Positions 33,501 through 46,073 are shown, counted from the stretch's first letter. The stretch is 64,000 bases of DNA from Owenia fusiformis (GCA_903813345.2 CAIIXF020000005.1:27965375-28029374); one strand, 5' to 3'. The notes: generated from the sequence alone by a model not told the origin. Numbers and translations are program-made.

Positions 33501-36500
33501 GATTCATCACTCAAGTTTTGCTTTCCTGTTGATTTTAACTCTCAAAGACAATTTTTGATTTTACATGGAGAAATGTATGATAAATTATGATACTTTCTGT
33601 TTCAGGTATGGGGCCGAAGACAAACTAGTTACAATAATGGGAGTTATGCAAGCCTTAGTGTCATTTGTGCAGGACAGTAAAGACTCTATGCGATGTATTA
33701 TATCTGGAAAACATAAGTTTGTTTTCCTAACTCGTGATCATTTGTTACTAGTGGCAGTTTCGTGTACTAGTTCATCCACACCTCAACTGCTCCTACAGCT
33801 CAACTATGTCTACAACCAAGTGCTTAGCGTACTCACCTATAGTCACATAAACAAAATTTTTAAACAGAGACATAATTATGACTTGAGGAGACTTTTAACA
33901 GGCGCTGAAAAGTTTTTTGATAGTTTGTTGAATTTGATGGATCATGAACCAGGGTTTTTACTTAGTGCAGTTCGATGTTTACCGCTACCAAGTGCAGTAA
34001 GAGATGTAGTCGCTCAGAGCATAGTGCAACACGCAAAAGTCAAGGTGAGTTATCTAGCACTTTATTATTCAATTAAAGCTTGAAGGTTTTAAAAGTAGAT
34101 AAAGTGTATTATTGCTCTGTTTTACCTGAATTATTCATTGTGACTAAGTTCTTGTACTTCTTACATGTTCTCAAGGTACATGTTTGCATATGTTTTCATT
34201 ACAATTTGAAATCTTGATTTAATAAGCTTTAATCATTACGGCATTTTGACCTAAAAAGAAATTAAATTTAGAAATAAACATTCACTTCTTACTTCATGTA
34301 CTGGCTTTACATTATGTATTTATTTTAACTGAATTATGGAAAATAGAAAAGATTTGCCCATCCTTTGGGGCATAATGTGACACCTTTTCCAGTTTATGTA
34401 TCTTATCCATATATTGCAATTTATTCCAGATTTGAAAAAGGTTGAAAAGTGCCTGACAAACTATATGTAAATGTATGGTTCAGGTTCTGTTCAATAATTA
34501 AATTGAAATATTATATATTTTATTTTCAGGACTTGGTATTTGCAATCCTTATAGCGAACAACCAACTTATAACTCTAGTTAGAATGAAGAAATATTTCCT
34601 CCATCCCGCTGATCTTCATCTCATCTTCAATCTGGTCTCAGCCTCCGAATCTTTCAAAACTGCAGAGTCTTGGACTCCAATATGTCTACCAAAGTTTGAT
34701 TCAGGGTAAAACTGTTTTTTGATATCCCTAATTTTCTATAATAGTAATTGATTTTTGAAACGCATTTTCATTTCATAGTGATAAAACTGAGTACCTAACA
34801 CAGTGTTAATCATAATATCTGTAACCTTCATGTAACCCGTAGTGTGTTACAAGTCAATTCATTTTCATTGCATACCTTCTACGCACAAAAAACTAGTAAC
34901 TAAAAATACAGCTTCCAAAACACAGTAGAACATTTGGCTCAATAAAACATGTAGATGTAAATTTTATTTCTCTAAATTCCAAAATTATAAATGCAATATA
35001 AGTATAGTAATGTTTCACTCATTGAACAATAAACACCCTGTCTTCAATAAAAATATCAAGATGATTGAATCAGAATTGGAAATTCAAAATTGCATCTTTT
35101 TGTGTGACCCTGTATATTTCGACACAGCGTAGCTTTAATCTTAATGTACAGGGTGGCCCAAAAAGCAGAACCCAACAGTTTTTATTTAAAGTTTTGCATG
35201 TTTGTTTCAGTGGTTACCTCCATGCTCATGTTTCTTACCTGGATGATAATTGTGCCGCCTGCCTGTTACTGCTGACTGTTGATAGAGACATGTTTTTCAC
35301 ACTTTCTGAGTGTAAATCCAAAATTGTAGAGGTAATATACAAAAGTCAACATTTTTGCAAATATTTAATCAATTGACAGTTGAGATATAGATTTATCGAT
35401 GATAGCTAGATACCAATAGAAAATTATGCACAAAATTCAAATATACTGTATCATCAAATACCAATACCAGAAAATATATGTCCTTGGCTGTTGAATATGC
35501 AAACATTTCATATAAAATGAGTCTTCAGCAAGATTTCAAATCTATATGGCAAAGCCTCTATTAGATATTCATTTTAATTGTTTACTGGAAGGTAATTTTT
35601 TATTCATGAAAATGAAGGAAAAATGATGATAAGGTTTCAGCTGATAAAGAATACCAGTCTTGCTTCAAGACTCTGCCCCCGCCCCGCCTCTATCTAAATC
35701 AACAGTAAAGTAGATAGGGGGTGGTCTGGGTCTTGAAGCAAGACTAGAAAAATACCTTAATTTGTCAATATATAACTTTTTCACAAATGGAAAAAAATTG
35801 TCAACCCTTATTGTCTCTATTGATAAGATTACCCCATTACCTTAAGTGATTAATGATAATGTTTGTTTAGGCCTTTATCTTGCAATGCAGATTTAAAAAG
35901 CATAAATGAAAAATGAGATTTTTCATGAACTTTTTCAGAGGTTGCATCGCTACAACTGTATAGAAGCAATAAGAGAAGCCCTCACCAAGTACACATATAG
36001 CATATCCCAAGTTGGGATCCCTGACCTCAGACATTTCATGTATAAATCAAGGAGTACGGCTCAATTTACCAGTCCTGAGCTAGAGTCACCGTACCATACA
36101 GCAAGTGAACAGGAGAGAATATTTGGACTCTATCAGTACCTTCATCATAGAATGCACAGCACATCGAGGCCCCTAAAGATACTATTTCATGTAGGATCAT
36201 ATGAGACACTGCTAGGCTGGGTAAGCACCTCCTCTGGACCTTTTTATATCTTCCTTCGTTGAATGACTTGAGTTATTATTTTCATCATTTCAGCGATTTT
36301 TAACAGATGTTTTTAAGTCCATACATTTAATGCTTTTGCATGACATATTGTAATAATAGAACATCAGTTATATTCACATAGCGAACAATAAATTTAAATT
36401 ACAGTATTGATCATTTCACTGTGATATTTAATTTACCGACAGAACAGAATGGAATCAGATTTTTTTATCTCACATTTAACATCTTTTCTATTGGAAGATG

Positions 36501-36977
36501 GGAGCCCAACACAGGCCTCCAGGAAATTTCTATTTTTTCAAGTGTGAGCCAATGAATGCTAGTCAAGAATACTCTGATAACATACACAAACTACTGTATA
36601 AGTGGTAATTCATCTGAGTGGTTAATTTACCCAATGGTCAAATTTTATATTTCCTAGTGAAAAGATACTTCCCATTGGATAACATTATGAAGATAATATT
36701 TCCGACATTTTATTTTCCGAACCTGGCAGAAATTAGGCAATAGGCAAATTAAGTGATTCGGGAAGTTTACCACGTATACAGTTTTAAATGAAAAAAAGAT
36801 ACCTTACAAGAATATATTTTTGATTTGATTTTTCAGGTGACATCAGGATTTGAATTGTACGCAGTATTTGGCCCTCTGGTGACCAAACCAACAGCCATCA
36901 ATTCTATTAACAAATTACTAAAGTGGATCAAGAAGGAAGAGGATCGATTATTTATCCTGAATTCGCCAACATTTTGA
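30509..36977 (+). CDS. MON1: Vacuolar fusion protein MON1 homologue (536 aa)
   Basis: Subunit of the MON1-CCZ1 guanine-nucleotide exchange factor that activates Rab7 on late endosomes. Seven exons: 30509-30736, 33023-33246, 33606-34044, 34530-34705, 35211-35331, 35939-36220 and 36837-36977. All introns are GT-AG and all phases close, giving 536 aa; family members are about 550. The N-terminus is acidic and poorly conserved. The core starts at [22 protein letters not shown] (first longin region). Next come [14 protein letters not shown] and [23 protein letters not shown] (second region), then [27 protein letters not shown] and KEEDRLFIL (third region). The start ATGGCC follows an in-frame upstream codon run with no other Met. 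Intron 1 holds a hAT-type MITE; the last intron holds another foldback element. Vertebrates have MON1A and MON1B; this is probably the single invertebrate gene. Confidence 0.95.
31327..31796. mobile_element. 470-bp hAT-like MITE with 8-bp target duplication
   Basis: The left end TAGTGTTGTTGCGATTAATC and right end GCGACAACACTA are inverted. Both flanks are the identical octamer CTTATTTA (31319-31326 and 31797-31804), the hallmark of hAT insertion. The interior repeats ATCGATGTTT and GATGCATCGATG words. No transposase frame. It lies in MON1 intron 1. Confidence 0.85.
36592..36783. mobile_element. 192-bp MITE, TACTGTATAAGTGGTA ends, copy 1
   Basis: Left TACTGTATAAGTGGTAATT pairs with right TACCACGTATACAGTT. 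The interior shares CCCATTGGATAACATTAT, AATATTTCCGACA and TTTTCCGAACCTGGCA with the copy at 60141-60349. It lies in the last MON1 intron. Confidence 0.8.
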
Positions 36978-37084
36978 AAATAGCAATATTTTAGGTGATA
37001 CAAATGGTGTACATATAATAATGAAAGATATATTGAAACACAACACAGCACAGTATTTGTGGTTCTCTAATATTGAGCATGTAT

Positions 37085-37601
37085 CACTGTTCCACAACTA
37101 GTTACTTTGATGGAACATCAATGTAACAAAATGGATGAACTTCCTGGATACGAGTTTTTTGTTTTCTCGATTTAAACTTACGTATAAGTCATGTTGCGAA
37201 TTATTATTTGGCACAAAGTAGACAATATAGTCTAGCTTTTGGATATGCTCTTGGTTTGGAATTTGATTTTTAAATAAAGTTGTAATTCATGCATTTAGAC
37301 CACTGCTCTTGTTACAATGACGTAAGTCATCAAAGTAGCATACATTGGTAATATAAGACTTTCGTCAATGTAACAAAAGCGACGGGCTAAATATATGAAT
37401 CGCAACTTCATTTATAAAACAAATTCCAAATCAATGAAACTTATTAAAACTAAACTATATTTTCTAGCTTCGTGCCAAATTATAATCTGCAACTTGACTT
37501 ATAAGAAGGTTTAAATCGAGAAAACAAAAAACTCGTAATCAGGAAGTTCATCCATTTTGTTACATTGACGTTCCGTCAAAGTAACTGGTTGTGAAACTGT
37601 G
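37085..37601. mobile_element. 517-bp foldback element with arms of about 200 bp
   Basis: Left CACTGTTCCACAACTAGTTAC pairs with the inverted right end, which reads GTAACTGGTTGTGAAACTGTG. Arms extend through AATGGATGAACTTCCTG, TTTTTTGTTTTCTCGATTTAAAC and TTGGCAC-type blocks. The interior repeats ATGTAACAAA and TTACAATGACG words. It lies just downstream of MON1, so it may contribute to the MON1 3' UTR. No coding capacity. Confidence 0.8.
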
Positions 37602-39057
37602 ATGTGTAGAAATCATGAAACATCTACAAATGAATTTCTCCACCACAGTACTAATAACAACAATCACTGACATTTTGTAAAATGTCTTTCATACATTATA
37701 CCCATGTTACACAGTTACACAGTCTTTGCAGGGTTGAATTTTAAGAATAATCAAAATTGACAAATTGACAAAATTGAAATTGATTGTTCACGGGGAAGTA
37801 GCTGTTCCAGTGTAAATTACTATAACCGGTGTAAAAGGGTAGGGGGTCCTCTTAATTTATGCTCCTACTCTCCATTGATTTATATGGTGACCTCTTTGTG
37901 CTCTTTCCCTTATTATCTTATACACAATCAGGGCCAGTAAGGGTCTTTAAAAGGGGGGACCATAATCCTTGGGGGACCATAATTTCTTTCACACCGGTCC
38001 TCGTAATCCGAGTTAAACTTATGTAAACAGACCAGTATATTCTTCTTTTATTCATACTTTCAAACATTTTCCATTCATTTCATTCTTCTACTAAGGATGG
38101 TGTTTTAAGCATAGAAATTGTCACCGTGTCATTTAAGCCATACCCCCCGTGTCGTTGCAGGTCTTAACAAGTTCGAGTTATTTACTGATTTATCGTTTTT
38201 TGCCTAGTTGAGTTCTACTCTGTAAAGTGTAAAATATAATGTAATGTGTACGATGTGATACAGAATCGGCCCATTTCTGGAAGCCCTGCAAATACTATAT
38301 TGATGACATAGTACTGTACTTGGGTATTGTACACAAAGAATCAGTTCAAATTAAAAATCTATTTATTAAATATATTACTAACATGAATGTACACATCAGA
38401 TTTCTAGGCTGTTTATTAAGTTATTATCAACTATGCATGAATTAATAATCTTACAGGGTATACAAAACATGTACCCTCTCATACTTTATTTCGTCTTAAT
38501 GTCAGTAACTTAATTTGGCGCTATTTTATTTTTGCAATTTACTAAAATCGCCAAATAAAATCGGTAGCCAAATTAAGTTGACCAACAGTATTTCATTTAT
38601 TGCTAATAAGAGACAGTGTCAAAGTAACAATTATGGTGAGGAATTAAAATGGGTGTCTCTATTCTCAATACAGTAAAGGCTGTCTTTGTGAACACTTGTC
38701 TCTAGCAGACATATGACCTCTGTATAAATTACATCTCTGTAGTGAGCATCTACCAACACAAAAAAATGTTTGATATTCACAGGTTTTAATGTATATTCTC
38801 TGAACTGAAAACAACCTGCTCTTAACCCCCTCCTCCCCAAATGCAATCACCAGTGCTTTTATTGTAAATTAATAATTTTTTATTAATATATTGGTATGTT
38901 CCCTCAAAGAAGTAAAATCAGTGTTCAGAACAAGTTGTATACCCTATGAAATATCATTTTCACATTTTAGTAATATTATTTTCGAAATGAGCTTACATAT
39001 AAAAAACAGTTCGCGCTGACCAGTCAATGAGTGAGAAGACAGCAGAAACGTGTTATG
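37602..39057. other. Intergenic, nothing recognised
   Basis: AT-rich flank downstream of MON1. A minus-strand frame at 38846-38631 has no family, and its words (GTGAACACTTGTCTC) resemble worn sequence of the ACAGTTAAACCTGTC repeat family seen at 55072 and 61755. Confidence 0.35.
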
Positions 39058-39231
39058 AGTACCAGTTTCTCACTATTTGCCCACTGATAAAATACCAAAA
39101 ATAACTTTCTATTTTTGCTGGGAAATTATCGATCTTAGTTGAAACCTCTTGATCAATCAGAAATATTGTGAATATTGATTGAATTTCTCGTTCAAATAAA
39201 TACCCATAGGCGAAATAGTGAGAAACTACTG
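39058..39231. mobile_element. About 174-bp MITE with CAGTTTCTCACTATTTGCC ends
   Basis: Left CCAGTTTCTCACTATTTGCC pairs with right GGCGAAATAGTGAGAAACTACTG over about 22 bp. The interior is AT-rich and noncoding. Confidence 0.65.
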
Positions 39232-40390
39232 TTTGCAAATGTATTAGAAGTACGTCCTATTGCATTTACATATTAACTTCTCTGCCTCTGTGAATGCGAT
39301 ACTTACTTAATATCGTATTTATGTATGTCATATTTTGTTGGTTTCCACATCCTCATTCAATAGCGGTCTTTGCTATGTTTTAAATTATCGGGTGCAAAAT
39401 CATTTGTTTGTAAAGCCTTTGTTCGAAAACTGTGCTTCCAAAGTCTGTTTATACAAGTGTAAATGGACAAGGTTTTATTCAATTTAATTGTAATGTGTAG
39501 AATTATTGAGAAATATTGAGACAATCCTTTAAATGTTTAATGCTTCATTCTTAGTAATTTCTCATTTAGACATAGGCCTGTATGGATTCAACGTGTATGT
39601 ACATTCCTATAAAGCCAAGACATACAAACAGTTGGCATTAAATTATTTTACAAAGAATATAATAATTACACAAACTTGCAATAAATGTTTTGTCTATAGA
39701 TTTTATATTTGGTACATTTTCAGTGAATATAACTAGGGGGTGTCTATAACATGTATAGGACATTCTTGTTTTTCTCATACCATACTTATTTATACTTTAT
39801 TAACCCCTTATACGAGAGACAGTAGCCAGGGACTTAATCGTTGAAGCAAATTAAATTGTTTTAACTTTCATCATTTTTAACCTTAAGTCATCATTTTTTA
39901 TTTATTTATTCAATTGGAATCGAGAGTATAATATTTCCGCCTCTTTGCTTTTTTCTTTCTTTTTATATGATTTTTACCTCATCCTTTTTTCTTCCCGGCA
40001 AGAGAGAAAAGGTGGCATTTTGAATGACATTTTTTACATTTTTGATTGGTAGATTCACTCAATAATCGGAATAGAAAACACAGTGATCCGCCCAGCAGAA
40101 AGCAAGCTGTGGGCGCAGCACTCACCTGAGATATTGATAATAGGCTTGCACCCACCTGGGAATCCATTTGGACCACTTGAAAATGAGAAAAGTTATGAAA
40201 ATGGGCATATTTTTAATTAAAACCTAAACTTTACTATTGTTACGAGAACTCAAAGCGTACAAAGGTGGGTTCTTACTTCTATAAGCTTTTTCCTCATTAT
40301 TTCGTGAACCGACGTATGTATAAATACATATGAAAGTGACTTTCTGGGTGCCCAAGGCGGGTGATGCTCCCGGGGGTTCACTCTAAATAA
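39232..40390. other. Intergenic, nothing recognised
   Basis: No gene, array or element could be supported. Minus-strand frames around 40000-40170 have no family resemblance. Confidence 0.35.
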
Positions 40391-41196
40391 TTATCCCATC
40401 GATCGAAGTTCGGAGGGATATAGGGAACGCCTCCGTCCGTGCGTACGTCCGTACGTACATCCGTACGTACGTCCGTACGTCCGTTCGGGCAATAACTCAA
40501 ATACCGTTGGCCTGATTTTTTTCATATTTTGTACACATATACCCTATGGGGGTAGAAGTTCTGCTTGAAAGCCGATTTTCAAAATGGCCGCTCATTTAAA
40601 AATGGCGGCCATTTTAGTGCCGATTTTACAGTAATTTAGGTGCAATATGTAAAACTGTATAAGCAATATGTTTTAAATGTAAAAACATTATCTAGGACAT
40701 TAATAAAGCTGGAAATGTAGATATTAAAAAAGCACATGGCAGCCATCTTGAAAAATGGCGGCCTTTACTCGTTATTTTAAGATTTTTGCTATAACTCGAA
40801 AAGTAGTGGAGCGATTTTGTTCATATTTGGTATGTGAATACTATAAGCATGGCACACTGTCTAATGACACTTTTGGTAGAAGGCGTCCATTTTGAAAAAT
40901 GGCGGACATTTTGAAAAATGGCCGCCATTTTAACTTATTTTACTATAACTCGAAAAGTAGTGGAGCGATTTTGTTCATATTTGGTATGTGAATACTATAA
41001 GCATGGCACACTGTCTCATGACACTTTTGTAGAAGGTGGCCATTTTGAAAAATGGCTGCCATTTTAACATATTTTACTAAAACTCGAAAAGTAGGGGAGT
41101 GATTTTGTTCATATTTGGTATGTGAATACTATAAGCATGGCACACTGTCTAATGATACTTTTGATAGAAGGTGGCCATTTTGAAAAATGGCTGCCA
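40391..41196 (-). repeat. Repeat with TCCGTACG microsatellite and three tandem 134-154-bp units
   Basis: Starts with TTATCCCATCGATCGAAGTTCGG, then a TCCGTACG-type microsatellite (about 40431-40485), then GGCGGCCATTTT words. Tandem units start at about 40791, 40945 and 41079; each carries AACTCGAAAAGTAG, GAGCGATTTTGTTCATATTT and AAGCATGGCACACTGTCT. The end motif is the inverse of the one closing the repeat at 53480-54727, so the two are members of one family in opposite orientation. Confidence 0.7.
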
Positions 41197-42803
41197 TTTT
41201 TGCAAATTTTTTGTTAGTAAAAATGCCAGCCATGGCAGTTCGATGGGATTCGCTTCGCTTTGGCGTTGCCGTTGTTCTGGTTTGGGTAGGTATGTGCACC
41301 ACGGCCAATATTTGCTTTGGGCATAATCCATGGAAACTGGCAAATCTGAGAGGAAAAGAACATGGAAAAATGTTTAAAAGAGAACTTTCTTTTTAAGTCA
41401 ACATTCAATTTTTCTACATCAAATGGTATTACATTGGTTAAATCCGTTGCCGAGGCCTGGGACAAATCACTGGAAAAGTGAATTATTTTAGTCAATTTAT
41501 TATATTTAGGGTAACTTCGTCCCACCAAACTCCAGGAATTCAACATGGCCATAATACAATTGCTCTTTTCTAAGTCTGGGAGGAATAAAACATGGAAACC
41601 TTGAATCTTGAAAGGAAATTGATGGAAAAAATGCTCAAAAAGGGGGGGTTGGCGCAGCACATAGGTATAAGAGGTATATTGGAGTGAAACCCCCGGAGTA
41701 ATGCCCCAGAATTCAAAGGAACTTATCTACATGTAATTAGATAAATCTATAATAGAGGTACAAAGCTATAGGCCTATGAGTATTGATTCCTGCCCAAGTC
41801 GGTATTTTTTACTTATCTGGAATCCGGTGCGGGATCCGGTGAATCCGAATTCAATGACGTATCATGGACGCTATGATAGTGTACAGTATAACTTTTATTC
41901 TCAAAAAATGTTTGTTAATTAAGTAAGATTCCACGTCATCAGCAAAGTGCCATTCTAATGAACATACATGTATTGTCCAAGACCCATTGTAAAAAACAAC
42001 AAAAGAAAAAAGGAAACAAGACGAACGCGTAACAGTAATTAATTAGTCGGATTTTTGCCCTTGATAAATAACGTCAGCCAGAGACACATGCGTCAGCAAA
42101 TGATCATGAATGAATAGCAATTAATCTGGTTATTTCAAGACCTACTCGACAACATTATTGGCTTGTTTGGCCCAACGTCTCATTAATTATACCGTTAACC
42201 CAAAAACACTAAATTCCCTCAAACATACGAGTCTTATGTAAATTTTCACAAATATATTTTTTCAAAAAGGGACAATATTTTAGATTTTGTTTACTTGTAG
42301 AAATGTTCTAGTGATTTCATTTTATAATTTGTCTAGTATCAAGTCAGTGTATTTTCAAAACGGCGAATTAATATCTCAAATCAAGTACATCTGACAAACA
42401 TTAATCCAAAATATGGGATTCATTCATGAAACTATTTCGAACACTTACGATATACACATTATTCTCAAAAATGTCGCGTTGGGGTGAATGCACAATTAGA
42501 CTCAATTTTTCTGAGTTCTAAGTATAAATCTCCGATTGAAATAAAACCTAATTCTTATGAACACTGAAACTTGATTGAAAAATAAAATATGTCATAGGCC
42601 TAATAATGGATATGTCATCTCAAAATGCGCAATTACGCGTAAAGTAGGTAATTAAACGTTTGCGCATAATGATCGTCGTTGTTTGTAGTTAGTAATTCCA
42701 AACAAATGGTTTAGAAAATAAGATTATTATAGGCTCGCATGTTCGTGTTCATTTAAGCAAAATAGTAGAACATATATTACATTTTTGAGCAGTCTAGACA
42801 CCT
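41197..42803. other. Intergenic, no supported gene
   Basis: Open frames on both strands at 41187-41660 begin inside repeat sequence or lack an ATG and show no family. The rest is AT-rich with nothing recognised. Confidence 0.35.
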
Positions 42804-43115
42804 GAGCAGTTTGGCCGAGTGGGTTAGACTGCGGTCGAATGTACCGGGGGATACGGAGGTCCCGCGTTCGAGCCTCAGGTACGGAGTTGTTGATCATTGT
42901 CACTACGGACACCCGGTCCGAAGGTCCAACCGTATACCGGCCCTTGGCTTGGGTTGGTTCCCCGACCGCTTTTTTGGGGACAGATTGTGAGACTGTGGTT
43001 GGTTCCTCCACTAACGTGCTTTGGTAGACTTCGGAAGTCATACAGTATGGTAGCGGGCCCCCACCAAGGGCAGTAGTGGAACGACACGAATCGGTCCCAG
43101 TATGGTTGCCTTGCA
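42804..43115 (+). mobile_element. tRNA-derived SINE, about 310 bp
   Basis: Pol III A box TGGCCGAGTGGGTTAGACTG (about 42812) and a perfect B box GTTCGAGCC (42866) form a Leu/Ser-type tRNA head. A GC-rich body follows, with CGGACACCCGGTCCGAAGG, CCCTTGGCTTGGG and GTAGACTTCGGAAGTC words. GC content is far above the flanks, which suggests a fairly recent insertion. The 3' limit is uncertain. Confidence 0.75.
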
Positions 43116-44046
43116 ACTGAAGAGACTCGAGGAAATCATGCCATTCGCGGTGACCCAGAAAAGACTATTGCTCTTTTATACAATTTTTGGAATTCAAATA
43201 GAAAAGTATGATGGCTATTCATCATCATTTCTCTCTACTGCCATTATCGAACTTATGTTCGCATGTGTTTACCCTTCAAGTGCCCCCCCCCCCCCCATTG
43301 AAAAAAAAGTTATAACATGGCCTAAAAGTAATGCCCAAAAAGGCCCACTTTGAGGCCCTACAAAATTTGGTTTTTTGGCTTAAATTTTTTCTCGTCCCAT
43401 TCAAGGGGGTGGACCCCATGTGGGACGTATTAGTTTCGATACGTCCCGAGAAGTTGGACCCACCATGGGCTTTCTAGTTGAAAGCCCATGGACCCACTGA
43501 CCGGGTAAAAATATAGCCTACACAAATTGTGACTGCCATTGAGTTTCATTTTCATTTCATTTTTTTCATATTCCTACACTGAAATGTAAGATTTCCTTCA
43601 TATTTGAATTCTCACGTTGTTAAATATTCCAATTGCAATTTCTGATTCTTTACTATTATTTGATTTGAGTGACCTCTTTGAAATCTAGTGAGAACTAACT
43701 GATATTTGATTTACCTGCGCGCATGCGCACATCGATTTATTTACAAATGGCTACCCTAGCGAAGTAGAATTTGCTCAAGAATGTGAGTTTTATTTGCTAA
43801 ATTACTAAGAAAGTATACGATAATAACAGATATGAATAAAGGATGCTATATAAATAACATCAGGGATTATTTTCCGTTTTATTTGAACAATAATTGGTAT
43901 TCGAACCAGGAGATAATCATGTTTTAATGTTTCACATTTTGCGATCGGACCTTGACATACACAGGTGTGCTGATTGATAAAAAAAACGTTGTTGATATTT
44001 CAACGGAACTTTAGTGAGTGTTTTAGTGGTGGAACCTAAATCTAAT
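43116..44046. other. Intergenic, upstream of the 44.0-kb gene
   Basis: Contains a C-run (about 43283-43296) within a G/C-run-rich patch that resembles the MITE at 3805-4036. A possible 5' UTR intron end, GTGTTTTAG, lies at about 44017-44025. Promoter elements cannot be assigned. Confidence 0.35.
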
Positions 44047-45105
44047 ATGAGTAAGCATCAGAATGGAGACTCCAAGCGCAAATTGGTGCTTTATTTTGAC
44101 ATCAGAAACACTGTTTTGGTTGCTGATTCAATTTCCAATATTACTGTGGAACAAGCACTGAACAGCTATATGACAGCAGTAACATGGGGAAAGAATACAC
44201 CTCATGGATGGCAATGGTGCTCTGATAAACCATCTCTAAGAGCCCCACATCCAGATGCTATAACATATTACAAGCACCTTGAGCAAGACATTGTAAAATG
44301 TGCTACAGAACGGTCTGCGCTGCGGAAAGCTACAGGTGATTTTACGCAAACTGTAGGTACACAATTTGAAGGCTATTTTCTCGATGGATTGAAAAACATT
44401 GAGTGGAAAGGCGAACCAAAAAATTTTCTGACAATGCAGAGTCACAATAAAACGTATCATTATATTCTGCCTGCTTTTTTCCATTGTATGAACTATCTTC
44501 AGAAAGCAGGGCGTGAATACACTCTTATATTCCGCACATATGGAATTGATACGGAGAATGTATTACGAGCTACTGAGCAAACAATACTTGGCAATCACCC
44601 ACAATTCGATGCAATGGATGTCAAAATTAATATGAAACCAGGACAATTAAAACGAGTCAAGAATGGCTTTGAACTTTATGATTGCAATACAAAAAATGGA
44701 CAGAGACCCTTGACATCAGAACTTGAAATCTACAAAAAATTTACAGAATCATCTGGTGTGTCCGGCTATGTAGATGATTTCACCTTTTGGCAGGAAAATG
44801 GATATCACCATGAATCTGGAAAACCTCTATGGATTGACCCCAATGACCATTCCATTCAGCAGATAATATTTGATGACAATATCAGAGTTTCTGACGTAGA
44901 CTCAATTGTCAACCTTCGTCTACTAAATAGCAGAACTGGTAAGAGTCGCAGTCTTTCGCAAAAAGAGACAGAAATAATGGAGGATAGCTGTTTGGTACAG
45001 ATGGACTTACTAGATGGTGTCTCAAACCAAAACTATTTTATAGATAAGGTAAAGTTATGTGAGACTAATTACGACAGATTTTTAATGTCATTATCAGGAG
45101 AATGA
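44047..45105 (+). CDS. Conserved-looking 352-aa protein with HAD-superfamily-like motifs
   Basis: Single coding exon. The first true ATG in the frame is at 44047; the frame extends upstream only with a GTG. The N-terminal strand LVLYFDIRNT (residues 13-22) resembles HAD motif I, with nucleophile-like D18, but the usual second Asp is Arg20. YTLIFRT (about 158-164) could be motif II. IQQIIFDDN (about 271-279) fits the acidic hhhhDD motif IV. The middle is Trp- and His-rich (GWQWCSDKP, FHCMNYLQKAG). No signal peptide or membrane segment. I do not recognise a named family. A phosphohydrolase-type fold is inferred, and activity is doubtful given the altered motif I. Not a retroelement product, as far as can be seen. 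Confidence 0.72.
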   Translation: MSKHQNGDSKRKLVLYFDIRNTVLVADSISNITVEQALNSYMTAVTWGKNTPHGWQWCSDKPSLRAPHPDAITYYKHLEQDIVKCATERSALRKATGDFTQTVGTQFEGYFLDGLKNIEWKGEPKNFLTMQSHNKTYHYILPAFFHCMNYLQKAGREYTLIFRTYGIDTENVLRATEQTILGNHPQFDAMDVKINMKPGQLKRVKNGFELYDCNTKNGQRPLTSELEIYKKFTESSGVSGYVDDFTFWQENGYHHESGKPLWIDPNDHSIQQIIFDDNIRVSDVDSIVNLRLLNSRTGKSRSLSQKETEIMEDSCLVQMDLLDGVSNQNYFIDKVKLCETNYDRFLMSLSGE

Positions 45106-45886
45106 ACAATCATTTTAATAAGACATGCATATGATTGATCTGTAATACATGGATACTGACCTAAAGTCAGCTCATTCCAATTTTATAGTTTTTGATTCTA
45201 GATATTATTCTTGGACTGCAGGGTATTGTAATGGAATTGTCCTGCTATATTGATATTACTTTATTCCTTCCTTTCACTGATAATTAGGGAAAATGTTAAG
45301 TTTATTGTTTCCCTTCAGTTTATAGAGGACTGGAGTGTCACCCATGCTCAACAATTTGTCTCTCAGACCTATATTGTGCATTGCACTTCAATTTGTTCAG
45401 GTACTGTGTTATGACTTGAAAGTTTCACACTGCAGTCTTTGCTTCTATCAGTTCAGATACCTTGTCACTTGGCGTGCCCTTTTATCTGTCCAGTTACCCT
45501 GTCCTGGATTTGTTGTAAAGTGTCATTAGCACTTCACTACACAAAAACAGTAGATACTCATTGCTATTGATATTTCACTTTTATCTGTTTTATATAAATA
45601 ATGATTTTGATTGGAGTCTCCTCTCTAGACCAGTAACTACTACCTCTACAACATTATCATTATTATTTTATTCACCTTTATATAACTTGTGGCACACCAC
45701 AAGATTTTTGCAATACAGATATAAAACATAGTGTAATCAATCTTTCAATTTAACATACCAGCCAATATATACCAGCCAATCTGTATTACCATTTATAGTT
45801 ATAAACGTATCTACTGAGATCACCCAAGTACTATTTACAAAATATAACCCTGTGACACTAAATCACACAGGGTACAAACACTTTTT
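45106..45886. other. 3' flank of the HAD-like gene
   Basis: Holds the presumed 3' UTR. An exon-like stretch at 45319-45400 sits between a CCCTTCAG acceptor and a GTACTG donor and is open in one frame (FIEDWSVTHAQQFVSQ), but it has no partner. Confidence 0.35.
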
Positions 45887-46041
45887 AGGCCCGTAGCCAG
45901 GGGGGTTCCCCCCCCCCTGACCAAAAATTCTTTTAAAATCATGCAGTTTTTCACCATTTTGAGCACTTTTCAAGTGATTTTAGCCATATTTGGGCCAAAA
46001 TTGTCAAATGTGAACCCCCCCTGGAAATTTTTGAAAACTGA

Positions 46042-46073
<32 letters not shown>

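Noticed and set aside
41187-41660. A plus-strand 69-codon frame and a minus-strand 148-codon frame
   Set aside because: The plus frame starts inside the AAAATGGCTGCC repeat; the minus frame has no ATG at its start. No recognised domain in either.
42804-42880. Functional tRNA gene
   Set aside because: A and B boxes are good but the acceptor stem and anticodon arm do not fold, and a long SINE body follows.
45319-45400. Alternative last exon for the HAD-like gene (FIEDWSVTHAQQ)
   Set aside because: It could follow a cryptic donor after YFIDK, but the single-exon frame is complete with its own stop, so splicing is not needed to explain it.
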